Assembly: GCA_938017895.1 (NCBI GenBank)
Contig: CALIJI010000007.1
Location: 46,880-110,879, forward strand
Source: an uncultured bacterium
GTDB taxonomy: Bacteria; Patescibacteriota; Saccharimonadia; Saccharimonadales; Saccharimonadaceae
Direction of reading: 5' to 3'
DNA length: 64,000 nt
Below are positions 50,101 through 58,120 of the stretch, in pieces. The number at the start of each line of letters is the position of its first letter. Position 1 is the first letter of the stretch. A program made the position numbers and the translations under genes. The notes below the pieces were generated by a model. That model saw only the letters and a list, made by a program, of their open reading frames with translations. It was not told the DNA's origin and made no database searches.

Positions 50101-52120
50101 AGGCCACTATTCACTTATAGCCAAATACTCCACTGAGCCAAGATATATCCAATTTGTTCGCAATGACTTAAAGGATGTAACTTACGAAAGTGTAAGGCAT
50201 GGAGGGGGTGATCCCAACGACCCAAAAGCTAACCATGCTACCGAAGAACGCGATGGTAAAATTAAGACCGTGGAGTTTATACCAGGAAAAGACCCTCTTG
50301 TAATTAGAAATGCTGGCATACAAAGACGACGCACAACAGCATTTACTTACTATCTAGACGACAAAGGTAACGATATTGCAACCCGTAGTGTTATTAAACA
50401 TCACGCGCTGTATGGTGAACCGTATGAATATACCAACAAACCAAAAGAAATCACCCACAATAATCTAGTTTATACTTTTGATAAATTAGCAGATGACTCC
50501 TCTCCAGAAAAAGGAACTATGGGAATTGATAAACTATATAGTATAGATGGATCACGGGCGCATATAGTTAAATACATATATAAACCAAAAGAAGGCGGAA
50601 AAGTAGAGGCTAAGTTTGTTAAGTCTGGTACAGATCAAGAAATCAGCCCATCTGAAACTATAAAGGCAGACAAAACTCAAGTTGGAACTGAATATTCAGC
50701 AACTCCAAAACCAGAGATAGAGCATAATGGCTTGAAATATGTTTACAAACAAGTTTCGAATTCTGGCGCTCCTCAAAATGGAAGAGTCTCATCTGATCCG
50801 CAAACTGTAGTCTTTGAATATTCGCCAAAAATAGGAAAACCAGTTAATGCGGTCTCAAAAATTGTTAGCTCTAATGAAACTGTTCTAACGGAGACAGTAA
50901 CACCAAAGAATCCTCAATCTGGTTCGACTTACTCAAGCACACCTAAACCTGAAATCGTCCATAACGGCATAACATATGTATTTAGTTCTCTTCTCCCTAA
51001 CTCTGCCCCACAAAATGGCCGAGTATCCGACAACGAACAAACTATTATATATGGGTATATACCTAAAAAAGGTGGTCAAATTGTGGCACGTTACGTGGAT
51101 CAAAATAATCAGACCATTAAAAACTCAAAGGTTATTAAAAATACCAACACTCCTGTCGGTACCGATTATGATGACGAGCCAGATACTGAAATAACCAGCA
51201 ACGCAGGATTGGTTTACATATTTGATAAAATAGTATCCGGAACTAAATCAGGCAAAGTTGATAGCATATCAAAAGAAGTCGTATATCAATATAAATCGAA
51301 AGCTGGTAAGGGTGTAACTGTTAACTTTATAAATGAGAATAACAATTCGCCTATTAATAGCTCGTCAACTATTCATAAAGACGGCGATCAAATTGGAACC
51401 CCTTACAAGTATAACCCGCCAAAAGAGATTACGGACGATAAAGGTCTAGTTTATACTATAAAGTCTCAGGCTAAAGAAATTACTGGAAAAATTTCAGATA
51501 AGTCTCAGAATCTTGAAGTTAAATATTCTCCTAAGAAAGGTGGAAAAGTAGAGGCTAAATTCGTAGGCCAAGACGGTAAAGAAATTAAAAGTACCGAAGA
51601 AGTCCAGAAGCCCAACACTCAAGTTGGTACGAGCTATTCTTACAACCCACCAAAAGAGATTACCAAAGATGGTCTAGTATACGTATTCGAAAAACTATCC
51701 GAAAAGTCAGCTCCTGAAATTGGAAAAGTTAAAGATAGTGATCAAACAATTATCTTTACATATAAGCCAAAGAAAGGTGAAAAAGTTATTGAGAAATTCC
51801 TCGATGAAAACGGAAAGTCAATTAAACCTGACAATATCCTCAAGGGTTCAGGGTTTCAGATAGGTGATCCATTCGAATCATCTCCTGTAGATACGCTAGA
51901 AATAAATGGTCGTACATACAAACTACAACGCACCGAAGGTTCTGCTAAAGGATTCGTCAGTAGTAAAGAAACTATCATCTCGTATATCTATAAAGATACA
52001 ACTAAAATTTCAGCGCCAAACACTGGAGTGTTCAAGAGTATCATGAATATCACAATGGTAGTAGCGGGAGTTTTACTAACTATTATAACCGTCGATAGAT
52101 TAAGAAAGTATAAAGCTTAA
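47138..52120 (+). CDS. Giant cell-wall-anchored adhesin with MucBP-like repeats and sorting signal
   Basis: The product has 1660 residues. A signal peptide spans about 1-43 (ILTAFLFMLLAGGTLLKLAQA). A long beta-rich region (about 60-900) is followed by an SdrD B-like segment (VEGFAFEDVNLDHIYDPDTP, near 925-1010). Seven MucBP-like repeats of about 75 residues (about 1066-1615) follow, with recurring GGKVEAKFV and FTYKPKKG motifs. The end has SAPNTG near 1625, a membrane helix and basic tail RLRKYKA. The sortase at 39572 should anchor it. I infer adhesion to the host bacterium or to mucin-like glycans. It has its own promoter and terminator. Confidence 0.88.
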   Translation: MRKGIVKQRFFDFKRGKSKKIAILTAFLFMLLAGGTLLKLAQAQNGDFVNNIKTFMEMVSKKEDGGEKTEFLSGEKIAMESRIEVSSGRVSKSYDDSYLLIKIPKKYLDNKPSMAATSAVSSENISEDNDNYIYRANYKTLPIGSINSINYVFKFKNPDTPRDYKAEIVHELYDKDNKILSRQSKVLNTLKVSGNTNSSLTVVGSKEKFIARYKNKEKTDIDTSYYTTRDHVNLLIQTQYLNSRDKVGTLKLQSLEYKVVLPEYTYLSPNSINEGWSFDQTTRTATYIQTEKFYDRNNQPYIKLRYDANTPSSILGKPAIVKATVVSRFENDAPFTENIQDSYTPNAFYRPEGSTIGISKRAYTVRSSAVKERITEEEIDGVKGPKTIYNINNIKSDQSNGLYWDISTSIKNIDYTSVPINYIKDSLKDKNQYIDHILFQPQDFDLFDKLGISHADVFATVDGKEQKVGQLTKSNYNIKMPPNTSGFRVQFPNNTKVPVDHIDLNHEGKFVISAYTKFIDLEKTKNSIQPNTIYTSVNTASLNVNPTDPDVEYRGLAYLENIKTKVKNFIEVKNSDSIVTLQGRSPHFERLFLSYAEKDRPNEKPGASDYESLELRNPKYALLFSDEIGLSDIAKKCIKNGDCSVTKNYKNSHKQLLRINDKIIKSLSFQKGVGDLLKVEEVTPNEKYDIDFITTWDKEDSAYYGDGLDDLDFDDDGSTSSTNIARSSTSFVVSKPKLVAIKKYISKHQEADFSNFVGGINPGHKVDYRISIINFFDRPLPTSRVLDVLPYARDRKIVETNGGYQEMRGSKIPVTLTGPLSEHEGFTIKYSTSEPGKLHSVSWNKNFVDKSKITDWSQVRMIKIEQNKGFSIPSQTAIHFTFTAQTPENAKNNDQAINTAGVSISPRGNMVESNPVTAQVNYDTTVEGFAFEDVNLDHIYDPDTPKPYFNDHNPNSPYKWKDEPIQGYTVNLVDQSGSVISSTKTDEKGHYSLIAKYSTEPRYIQFVRNDLKDVTYESVRHGGGDPNDPKANHATEERDGKIKTVEFIPGKDPLVIRNAGIQRRRTTAFTYYLDDKGNDIATRSVIKHHALYGEPYEYTNKPKEITHNNLVYTFDKLADDSSPEKGTMGIDKLYSIDGSRAHIVKYIYKPKEGGKVEAKFVKSGTDQEISPSETIKADKTQVGTEYSATPKPEIEHNGLKYVYKQVSNSGAPQNGRVSSDPQTVVFEYSPKIGKPVNAVSKIVSSNETVLTETVTPKNPQSGSTYSSTPKPEIVHNGITYVFSSLLPNSAPQNGRVSDNEQTIIYGYIPKKGGQIVARYVDQNNQTIKNSKVIKNTNTPVGTDYDDEPDTEITSNAGLVYIFDKIVSGTKSGKVDSISKEVVYQYKSKAGKGVTVNFINENNNSPINSSSTIHKDGDQIGTPYKYNPPKEITDDKGLVYTIKSQAKEITGKISDKSQNLEVKYSPKKGGKVEAKFVGQDGKEIKSTEEVQKPNTQVGTSYSYNPPKEITKDGLVYVFEKLSEKSAPEIGKVKDSDQTIIFTYKPKKGEKVIEKFLDENGKSIKPDNILKGSGFQIGDPFESSPVDTLEINGRTYKLQRTEGSAKGFVSSKETIISYIYKDTTKISAPNTGVFKSIMNITMVVAGVLLTIITVDRLRKYKA

Positions 52121-52150
52121 TCGAGTAAAACATCAATAAATTATATAAAA

Positions 52151-52180
52151 TATCCACCATATACAGGTGGGTATTTTTTA
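52151..52180 (+). terminator. Terminator of the adhesin gene
   Basis: TATCCACC (52151-52158) pairs with GGTGGGTA (52166-52173), and TTTTTTATT follows. From 52181 to 52390 I see no gene. Confidence 0.8.
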
Positions 52181-52390
52181 TTGCCTCGAGAAAATATTAC
52201 GCAATGAATGGCTTGTAGGTTATGTCATAGGAAAATACTGTAACTCATTAAAGCGTAGTAAATACCTTTTTTTAAATTAATTAAGCGCGTTCAATTAAAA
52301 ATGCATACACGAATATTATTGTCTAATAATATACTTATAAAGGTTTTACTGTCTATTATATACCGCTATTCCAACATTTTTTAAGCATAT

Positions 52391-52423
52391 AAAAACAGAC
52401 TTCCATAATGAAAGTCTGTTTTT
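52391..52423 (-). terminator. Terminator of the rplC-rpsH operon
   Basis: AAAAACAGACTT pairs with AAGTCTGTTTTT around a 9-nt loop, with the U run on the minus strand. It lies 22 nt beyond the rpsH stop. It marks the end of the proximal spc genes. Confidence 0.85.
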
Positions 52424-52445
52424 AAAATCTACCTTTTAGGTTTAA

Positions 52446-52847
52446 TTACCAAACCTTAAGTAGTAATTCGCCACCAAGTCGTTGTTTCTTGGCTTCAAAA
52501 CCGTTCATAACACCTTTTGATGTTGAGAGTAGCACCATTCCGCGACCGCTTTTAACACGTGGGATTTCCTCTACACCAACATACATTCGGCGTCCTGGCT
52601 TACTCATTCGAGTTAGTTCATTAAACCGAGCAACTTCGCCATCTTTGGTAATTTTAACTACCAAGATGTCACGAGGTTTTGCTGATTCAACCTTAACAGA
52701 TTCGATATAATTAGCCTTTGCAAGTTCTTCTGCCACAACTTTTTTAAGCTTTGAGCTCGGAACACGAATTTCATTTTTGCCAACCATTGCCGCATTTCGA
52801 ATGCGAGTTAGAAGGTCGGCGATTGGGTCAGTTGATTGTAATGACAT
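52446..52847 (-). CDS. rpsH: 30S ribosomal protein uS8
   Basis: The product has 133 residues: DPIADLLTRIRNAAMVGKNEIRVPSS and the C-terminal GRGMVLLSTSKGVMNGFEAKKQRLGGELL (diagnostic piece STSKGVMNGFEAKKQRLGG). S8 commonly regulates the spc operon. Here it is the last gene; the usual next gene rplF is 8 kb to the left. Confidence 0.96.
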   Translation of the reverse strand: MSLQSTDPIADLLTRIRNAAMVGKNEIRVPSSKLKKVVAEELAKANYIESVKVESAKPRDILVVKITKDGEVARFNELTRMSKPGRRMYVGVEEIPRVKSGRGMVLLSTSKGVMNGFEAKKQRLGGELLLKVW

Positions 52848-52863
52848 AGTCTCTCCTTCCTTC

Positions 52864-53133
52864 TTACCAACTACTTTTTGTTACGCCTGGGATTTCACCC
52901 TTTGAGGCTTTAATGCGGAAAGTGATTCGGCTCATACCAAATCGTCGCATATAACCGCGTGGTCGACCATCAAAGTTATCGCGGTTTTTTAGTCGTGTTG
53001 GACTTGAATTGCGTGGAAGCTTTTGAAGACCCTCTTGGTCGCCAGCAGCTTTCAATTCGGCGCGTTTTGCAGCATATTTTTCAATCATTTTTTTGCGCTT
53101 CAAGTCTTTTGCAATCATTGATTTTTTAGCCAT
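52864..53133 (-). CDS. rpsN: 30S ribosomal protein uS14
   Basis: The product has 89 residues, the zinc-free form: KYAAKRAELKAAGDQEGLQKLPRNSSPTRLKNRD (typical piece LPRNSSPTRLKNRD), then GRPRGYMRRFGMSRITFRI. No CxxC zinc site is present. It abuts rplE with no gap. Confidence 0.95.
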   Translation of the reverse strand: MAKKSMIAKDLKRKKMIEKYAAKRAELKAAGDQEGLQKLPRNSSPTRLKNRDNFDGRPRGYMRRFGMSRITFRIKASKGEIPGVTKSSW

Positions 53134-53712
53134 TTACGCTTTTCCTTTCTTCTCAAATGGAATTCCGAATTTTTCAAGCAACGCTCGACTGTGAGCTTCA
53201 CCTTCATTTTTAATCACGAAAGTTACTTGCAGACCATGAAGAATTTGAGTTTCTTCAAAAGTTAGTTCTGGGAAAACAGATTGTTCTAAAATTCCCAAAT
53301 TGTAATTTCCACCTTTGTCGAAACCTTTTGCTCCGACACCATGGAAATCACGCACGCGAGGTAAAGCTACGTTTACGAGACGATCAAGAAATTCATACAT
53401 TCGATCGCCACGCAAAGTTACACTATAACCAATTGGTGCACCCATTCCACCACGAATTTTGAAAGTTGCAATTGATTTTTTAGGCAAACGCGCTACTGGA
53501 ACTTGACCAGTAATTTTTGTAACTGTGTTTTTAACAACTTCTTGAAAGCGTTTGTCTTCTTTCTTCTTACCTGTTCCGACGCTAACAACGATTTTTTCAA
53601 GCTTTGGAACTTGGTGGATATTTGTTAGCTCTAGTTCGCTTTGGAGTTCTTTAGCAATTGTATCTTTGTAAAGAGTTTTCAAGCGAGGAACATAAACAGT
53701 AGTTTTAGCCAT
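53134..53712 (-). CDS. rplE: 50S ribosomal protein uL5
   Basis: The product has 192 residues: LTNIHQVPKLEKIVVSVGTGKKKED, FKIRGGMGAPIGYSVTLRGDRMYEFLDRL, and RDFHGVGAKGFDKGGNYNLGI. It binds 5S rRNA and P-site tRNA. The ATG overlaps the rplX stop by 1 nt. Confidence 0.96.
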   Translation of the reverse strand: MAKTTVYVPRLKTLYKDTIAKELQSELELTNIHQVPKLEKIVVSVGTGKKKEDKRFQEVVKNTVTKITGQVPVARLPKKSIATFKIRGGMGAPIGYSVTLRGDRMYEFLDRLVNVALPRVRDFHGVGAKGFDKGGNYNLGILEQSVFPELTFEETQILHGLQVTFVIKNEGEAHSRALLEKFGIPFEKKGKA

Positions 53713-53975
53713 TATTTATCTCCTTTTTTGCTTGATTTCGCGCTTTTAGCTTCTACTTTTTTAACTTTATGAACTGGAGTTGGAACATGAATATCCTTTA
53801 CTCCACCACGCGGATTGAATTGATTTGGTTTAACGTGGCGATGTTTTTTACCAACACCTTCAACCAAAACGGCATTTTTCTTTGGTAAAACTTTTACAAC
53901 TTCGCCAGTCACACCTTTATCTTTTCCGCTGATAATTACAACATTATCACCTTTAACGATTCCATTTAACGCCAT
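53712..53975 (-). CDS. rplX: 50S ribosomal protein uL24
   Basis: The product has 87 residues: the KOW motif GDNVVIISGKDKGVTGEVVKVLPKKNAVLVEG, then KKHRHVKPNQFNPRGGVKD (diagnostic piece ISGKDKGVTGEVVKV). It is somewhat short and has a Lys/Ser-rich tail. It lies 1 nt after rplN. Confidence 0.95.
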   Translation of the reverse strand: MALNGIVKGDNVVIISGKDKGVTGEVVKVLPKKNAVLVEGVGKKHRHVKPNQFNPRGGVKDIHVPTPVHKVKKVEAKSAKSSKKGDK

Positions 53976-53976
53976 A

Positions 53977-54345
53977 TTAGAGCACCTCCGGAGCTAAGCT
54001 GATAATTTTGTTATATCCCAAATCGCGAAGTTCGCGTGGTACTGGACCAAATACGCGAGTCGCTTTTGGAGTTTTGTCGTCGGCGATAATTACGGCCGCA
54101 TTATCATCGAAACAGATAGTCGAGCCATCTTTTCGACGAATTTGGTCGCGAGTTCGCACAACAACAGCCTTCACAACTGATTTCTTTTTAATATTACCAG
54201 TTGGGTTAGCGTCTTTTACAGTTGCCACGATGATATCACCAACACGGGCGTATCGGCGTTTTGAACCACCTAGAACACGAATACAAAGGATTTCTTTTGC
54301 GCCACTGTTATCTGTTACTTTAAGTCGGGATTCTTGCTGTATCAT
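53977..54345 (-). CDS. rplN: 50S ribosomal protein uL14
   Basis: The product has 122 residues: MIQQESRLKVTDNSGAKEILCIRVLGG, then ICFDDNAAVIIADDKTPKATRVFGPVPREL (typical piece QQESRLKVTDNSGAKEIL). The length is exactly that of the family. It overlaps rpsQ by 1 nt. Confidence 0.97.
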   Translation of the reverse strand: MIQQESRLKVTDNSGAKEILCIRVLGGSKRRYARVGDIIVATVKDANPTGNIKKKSVVKAVVVRTRDQIRRKDGSTICFDDNAAVIIADDKTPKATRVFGPVPRELRDLGYNKIISLAPEVL

Positions 54346-54617
54346 TAAGCCTCCTCCTCTTTAAGCTCGATTGTACCGCGAGCTTTTTCGACAATTTCAG
54401 CTAAAACAAATTTCTTGGTTTTTGAAATTGGTCGAGTTTCTTTAATAACAACTTTGTCACCTTCACCAGCTTCATTCATTTCATCATGAGCTGTATATTT
54501 GCGAGTAACAGTGTATTGCTTGCCGTAAATTGGGTGTGTTTCACGGCTATGAACTGTTACGGTGATAGTTTTATCAGCTTTTGCGCTTGAAACAACACCA
54601 GTTAATGTAGTCGCCAT
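54345..54617 (-). CDS. rpsQ: 30S ribosomal protein uS17
   Basis: The product has 90 residues from the ATG at 54617 (a start four codons earlier overlaps rplP). TTLTGVVSSAKADKTITVTV, HPIYGKQYTVTRKYTAHDE and DKVVIKETRPISKTKKF identify S17. The slot between rplP and rpsQ, normally holding rpmC (uL29), has no room: only about 1 nt separates them. Confidence 0.95.
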   Translation of the reverse strand: MATTLTGVVSSAKADKTITVTVHSRETHPIYGKQYTVTRKYTAHDEMNEAGEGDKVVIKETRPISKTKKFVLAEIVEKARGTIELKEEEA

Positions 54618-54618
54618 A

Positions 54619-55038
54619 TTAAATTTCACCTTTCTTTACGAATTTAACTTTTACAGGAAGTTTGTGACCAGCAAGTCGCATAGCTTCGCGAGCAACCTCT
54701 TCACTTACCCCATTCATCTCAAACAATACTGTTCCAGCCTTAACTTTCGCTACGAAAAACTCAGGATTTCCTTTTCCGCTACCCATTTTCACATCTTGCG
54801 GTTTGCGAGTAACAGGTGTATGCGGGAAAACTCGAATCCAAACCTGACCGCCACGTTTGATATAGCGAGTCATTGCTGTTCGGGCTGATTCAATTTGTCG
54901 TGAGTTAATTCGTTCGTTTTCAAGACTCATTAATCCGTAATCACCAAAAGCAACAGTATTGCCACGGGTTGCACGACCAGGGTTTTTACCCTTACGAACT
55001 TTTCGGTGAGCGGTTTTCTTCGGTAGTAAAATAGCCAT
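54619..55038 (-). CDS. rplP: 50S ribosomal protein uL16
   Basis: The product has 139 residues: LLPKKTAHRKVRKGKNPGRATRGNTVAFGDYGL, RGGQVWIRVFPHTPVTRKP, GSGKGNPEFFVAKVKAGTVLFEM (diagnostic piece GSGKGNPEFFVAKVK). It helps tRNA binding near the A site. The ATG overlaps the rpsC stop by 1 nt. Confidence 0.97.
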   Translation of the reverse strand: MAILLPKKTAHRKVRKGKNPGRATRGNTVAFGDYGLMSLENERINSRQIESARTAMTRYIKRGGQVWIRVFPHTPVTRKPQDVKMGSGKGNPEFFVAKVKAGTVLFEMNGVSEEVAREAMRLAGHKLPVKVKFVKKGEI

Positions 55039-55670
55039 TAGTTATTCCTTTCACCTTTATTAATCCAAACTTTTACGCCGATAATTCCGGCTGGAGTTTG
55101 TGCGCGAGCGCCGTGATAATTAACATCTGCACGAATTGTATGAAGAGGTACAGAACCCTCTGAGAACTTCTCACGACGGCTCATTTCAGCACCATTCAAA
55201 CGACCAGCAACTTCGATTCGAACACCTTTCGCGCCAGCTTGCATTGTACTTTGTAGTGCCATTTTTACAGCACGACGGAAGTTGATTCGGCGCTCCAATT
55301 GATGAGCAATATTTTCAGCAACTAATTTGGCTGAGAGTTCAGGTCGACGAACTTCTTCAATATTAATTCGAACTGGCAAACTTACTAGTTTTTCAAGTTT
55401 AGTTTTCAACTCTTGAACGCCAGCACCGCCACGACCAATTACAACACCCGCTTTTGCAGTGTGAATTGAAACTGTAATCAAATTTTCTGTACGCTCGATT
55501 TCGATTCGATCAATTGTTGGGCGAGATGCAAAACGCTGTTCGATTTCTTTGCGAATCTTATCATCTTCAACTAAAAATTTAGCAAAATCTTTCTTTGAAG
55601 CAAACCAGCGTGAATCCCAGTTTTTGTGAGCTTGCAAACGGAAACTAATTGGATTGACTTTTTGTCCCAT
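55038..55670 (-). CDS. rpsC: 30S ribosomal protein uS3
   Basis: The product has 210 residues: MGQKVNPISFRLQAHKNWDSRWFASKKDF (opening GQKVNPISFRL), the KH motif VIGRGGAGVQELKTKLEKL, and GAEMSRREKFSEGSVPLHTIRADVNY. It forms the mRNA entry with S4 and S5. A 1-nt overlap joins it to rplV. Confidence 0.97.
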   Translation of the reverse strand: MGQKVNPISFRLQAHKNWDSRWFASKKDFAKFLVEDDKIRKEIEQRFASRPTIDRIEIERTENLITVSIHTAKAGVVIGRGGAGVQELKTKLEKLVSLPVRINIEEVRRPELSAKLVAENIAHQLERRINFRRAVKMALQSTMQAGAKGVRIEVAGRLNGAEMSRREKFSEGSVPLHTIRADVNYHGARAQTPAGIIGVKVWINKGERNN

Positions 55671-56086
55671 TATTTGCTCTCTTTCTCTGCTTTTTTAGCA
55701 GCAGGTTTTTTAACTTCTGCTTTTTTGACAGCTTTCTTTTCTTTTACAACACCAGAAACTTCTACTAAGATATTTGAAGTCTTCTTCTGGAAAGGAAGCG
55801 CCATACCTCGCATATGAGGCTTAAAGCGTTTTAGCCGCGCGCCAGCAGTAACTGACAAAGTTGTAATTACAAGTGTTTTTGGATCAACATTGTCGTTATT
55901 TTTAGCATTTGCGGCTGCCGATTGAATGGCTTTTTTAACAGCCAAAGCACTTCGGCGTGGTGTATGGTCAAGGATAACTAAAGCATCAGATACAGTTCGG
56001 CCTCGAACAAGGCTCGCCACGATTGATACTTTTCGTGGAGTTTGACCAATACCTTTGATGTAGGCTCGGGTAGTTTTAGTAGCCAT
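55670..56086 (-). CDS. rplV: 50S ribosomal protein uL22
   Basis: The product has 138 residues: AYIKGIGQTPRKVSIVASLVRGRTVSDAL (core GQTPRKVSIVASLVRG), then RLKRFKPHMRGMALPFQKKTSNILVEV. The tail is rich in Lys, Ala and Glu, longer than usual. Its loop lines the exit tunnel. It sits between rpsS and rpsC. Confidence 0.96.
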   Translation of the reverse strand: MATKTTRAYIKGIGQTPRKVSIVASLVRGRTVSDALVILDHTPRRSALAVKKAIQSAAANAKNNDNVDPKTLVITTLSVTAGARLKRFKPHMRGMALPFQKKTSNILVEVSGVVKEKKAVKKAEVKKPAAKKAEKESK

Positions 56087-56352
56087 TATTTTTTATCCTT
56101 TCCACCGTGTTTGCGGAATTTTCGAGTTGGCGCAAATTCACCAAGTTTGTGCCCAACCATATTCTCCGAAATATAAACCGGAACGTGAAGACGACCGTTG
56201 TGAACAGCGATTGTTCGACCAACCATTTCTGGGGTAATCGTACAAGCACGCGCCCAAGTTTTAATAACTGTTCGGTCATCAGCTCCAAGAGCCGCTACTT
56301 TTTTGGCAAGCTTGAAGTCGATAAACGGACCTTTTTTCAATGAACGACTCAT
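56086..56352 (-). CDS. rpsS: 30S ribosomal protein uS19
   Basis: The product has 88 residues: MSRSLKKGPFIDFKLAKKV, then IKTWARACTITPEMVGRTIAVHNGRLHVPVYISENMVGHKLGEFAPTRKFRKHGG (diagnostic pieces SLKKGPFID and GHKLGEFAPTRKFRKHGG). It abuts rplB. Confidence 0.97.
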   Translation of the reverse strand: MSRSLKKGPFIDFKLAKKVAALGADDRTVIKTWARACTITPEMVGRTIAVHNGRLHVPVYISENMVGHKLGEFAPTRKFRKHGGKDKK

Positions 56353-57198
56353 TTATTTTCTCCTCTTAGCTTCGTGACGACTCTTCACGATAAATTTATT
56401 AGTACTCTTGCGTCGGCGAGTTTTGTAACCGAGAGTTGGTTGACCCCAAGGTGTACGTGGAGTTGCACGACCAATTCCATGTCGGCCACCGTCACCACCA
56501 CCGTGTGGGTGATCTACAGCATTCATCACAACACCACGAACTGTTGGGCGAATACCTTTACGGCGATTTCGACCAGCAGAACCGATTTTTACGTTCTGAT
56601 GCTGAATGTTTCCAACTGTTCCGAGAGTTGCTTCTGCTTCCAATCGGAATTTTCGAACTTCACCTGAAGGCAATTTAACTTGTGCGTAATCACCTTCTTT
56701 AGCCATCAACTGAGCTTTAGCACCAGCTGAACGAACCATTTGCGCACCTTTTCCTGGTGTGATTTCGATTGCGTAAATCAATGAACCAACAGGAATTTCT
56801 GAAAGTGGCATTCGGTTTGAAGCTTCAATTTCAATATCTTTTTTACCAGTTTGGAAAATTTTACCTTTAAACATTGAAGTGTCGGCTAAAACATAGTAGA
56901 ATTTATCATTTTGATCCTGAACGCGAGCGATTCGAGCGCTTCGGTTTGGATCGTATTCAATTTCTCGAACAGTTAGAGTCAAGCCAGTCGGCAATTTATG
57001 GGTCAAAATTCGGTAATGTCGCTTTACGCCACCACCTCGGTGTCGAACAGTGATTCGACCAGAGTTATTTCGACCAGCATTTTGCTTTTTAGCTTTAAGA
57101 AGACTTCGTAGCGGTTTTCGAGTTGTAATTTCGCTATAATCTTCTGTAGTCATACCTCGGCGAGCAGGAGTCGTTGGGTTATACTTTTTGATAGCCAT
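56353..57198 (-). CDS. rplB: 50S ribosomal protein uL2
   Basis: The product has 281 residues: ITVRHRGGGVKRHYRILTH, then RGVVMNAVDHPHGGGDGG and TPWGQPTLGYKTRRR with the peptidyl-transferase-proximal His. The length is normal. It is joined to rplW by a 1-nt overlap and precedes rpsS. Confidence 0.97.
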   Translation of the reverse strand: MAIKKYNPTTPARRGMTTEDYSEITTRKPLRSLLKAKKQNAGRNNSGRITVRHRGGGVKRHYRILTHKLPTGLTLTVREIEYDPNRSARIARVQDQNDKFYYVLADTSMFKGKIFQTGKKDIEIEASNRMPLSEIPVGSLIYAIEITPGKGAQMVRSAGAKAQLMAKEGDYAQVKLPSGEVRKFRLEAEATLGTVGNIQHQNVKIGSAGRNRRKGIRPTVRGVVMNAVDHPHGGGDGGRHGIGRATPRTPWGQPTLGYKTRRRKSTNKFIVKSRHEAKRRK

Positions 57199-57533
57199 TA
57201 CTTCTTCTCCTCAGTATTTTCAGTCTCTGCTCCTTCAAAGATAGCAATTTTATCACCTTCTTTAAGAGAAACATAAGCTTTCTTAATATCTTTTTGGGTT
57301 GTAGTACCCGCAACATATCGCTTTGGATTGCGCGATTTGTTAATTCGTTTTACTTTACCAGCTTGAACAATGGTTCGAACAGCAGTTACAGTAACACCGA
57401 ATTCTTTTTCTACCGCTTCTTTAATTTGATTTTTATTCAAAGTTAGCGGTACATTAAATACGTAAACATTTTTTTCTGTGGTTAGAGCATAAGCTTTCTC
57501 GGTTGCTCGTGGAGTAATAGGTTTGATAGCCAT
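57198..57533 (-). CDS. rplW: 50S ribosomal protein uL23
   Basis: The product has 111 residues: PRATEKAYALTTEKNVYVFNV, then NKNQIKEAVEKEFGVTVTAVRT and KKAYVSLKEGDKI. It lies at the tunnel exit where trigger factor and SRP dock. It overlaps rplD and rplB by 1 nt each. Confidence 0.96.
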   Translation of the reverse strand: MAIKPITPRATEKAYALTTEKNVYVFNVPLTLNKNQIKEAVEKEFGVTVTAVRTIVQAGKVKRINKSRNPKRYVAGTTTQKDIKKAYVSLKEGDKIAIFEGAETENTEEKK

Positions 57534-58120
57534 TATTTTTCTCCTCCCAACCAGTTTTCGATAGTTTCAATTGCTTTTGGCGCAATTACAATGTGGTCTG
57601 CATTCAAGATGTCGAATACGTTCAAATACATTGGTGAAACTAACAAAACTTCACTAATATTACTTGTTGCTCGAATCAATTCGTCAGTTTTTTCAGCAAC
57701 GATAAGGATTCGACGGTTTAGTTTGTTGTCTTCCAAGAATTTTGCAACTTCTTTAGTTTTACCACTAGTTTTGATTTCAGCGACCAAAACCTTATCAGCT
57801 TTCAAAGTCAAAGCCTGTCGTAAAGCAACTCGTTTTGAAGTTTTTGAAATTTTCTTAGTATAGTTTTCGTTACCTCGAGGTCCAAATACGATGCCACCAC
57901 CTCGCCAGATTGGGTTTCGAATTGAACCAAATCGTGCGCGACCTGTACCTTTTTGACGCCAAGGTTTTTTACCACCACCGCGAACTTCACCACGCTGTTT
58001 AGTTGTAGCTGAAGCTAAACGGTTGTTAGCAAGATAAGCGTCGTAGGCAAGCTTCAAAAGTTCGTGATTCGGAACTTCAACTGCAAAAACGCTTTTTGGA
58101 AGAGTTGTTTTTTCAGCCAT
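57533..58120 (-). CDS. rplD: 50S ribosomal protein uL4
   Basis: The product has 195 residues: TTKQRGEVRGGGKKPWRQKGTGRARFGSIRNPIWRGGGIVFGP is the conserved loop (piece GGGKKPWRQKGTGRARFGS). In many bacteria L4 represses the S10 operon by binding its leader. The structured leader at 58735-58880 makes this plausible here. Confidence 0.96.
   Translation of the reverse strand: MAEKTTLPKSVFAVEVPNHELLKLAYDAYLANNRLASATTKQRGEVRGGGKKPWRQKGTGRARFGSIRNPIWRGGGIVFGPRGNENYTKKISKTSKRVALRQALTLKADKVLVAEIKTSGKTKEVAKFLEDNKLNRRILIVAEKTDELIRATSNISEVLLVSPMYLNVFDILNADHIVIAPKAIETIENWLGGEK

Noticed and set aside
50976..51194. Plus-strand frame inside the adhesin repeats
   Set aside because: It is an out-of-frame shadow of the repeat-coding region.
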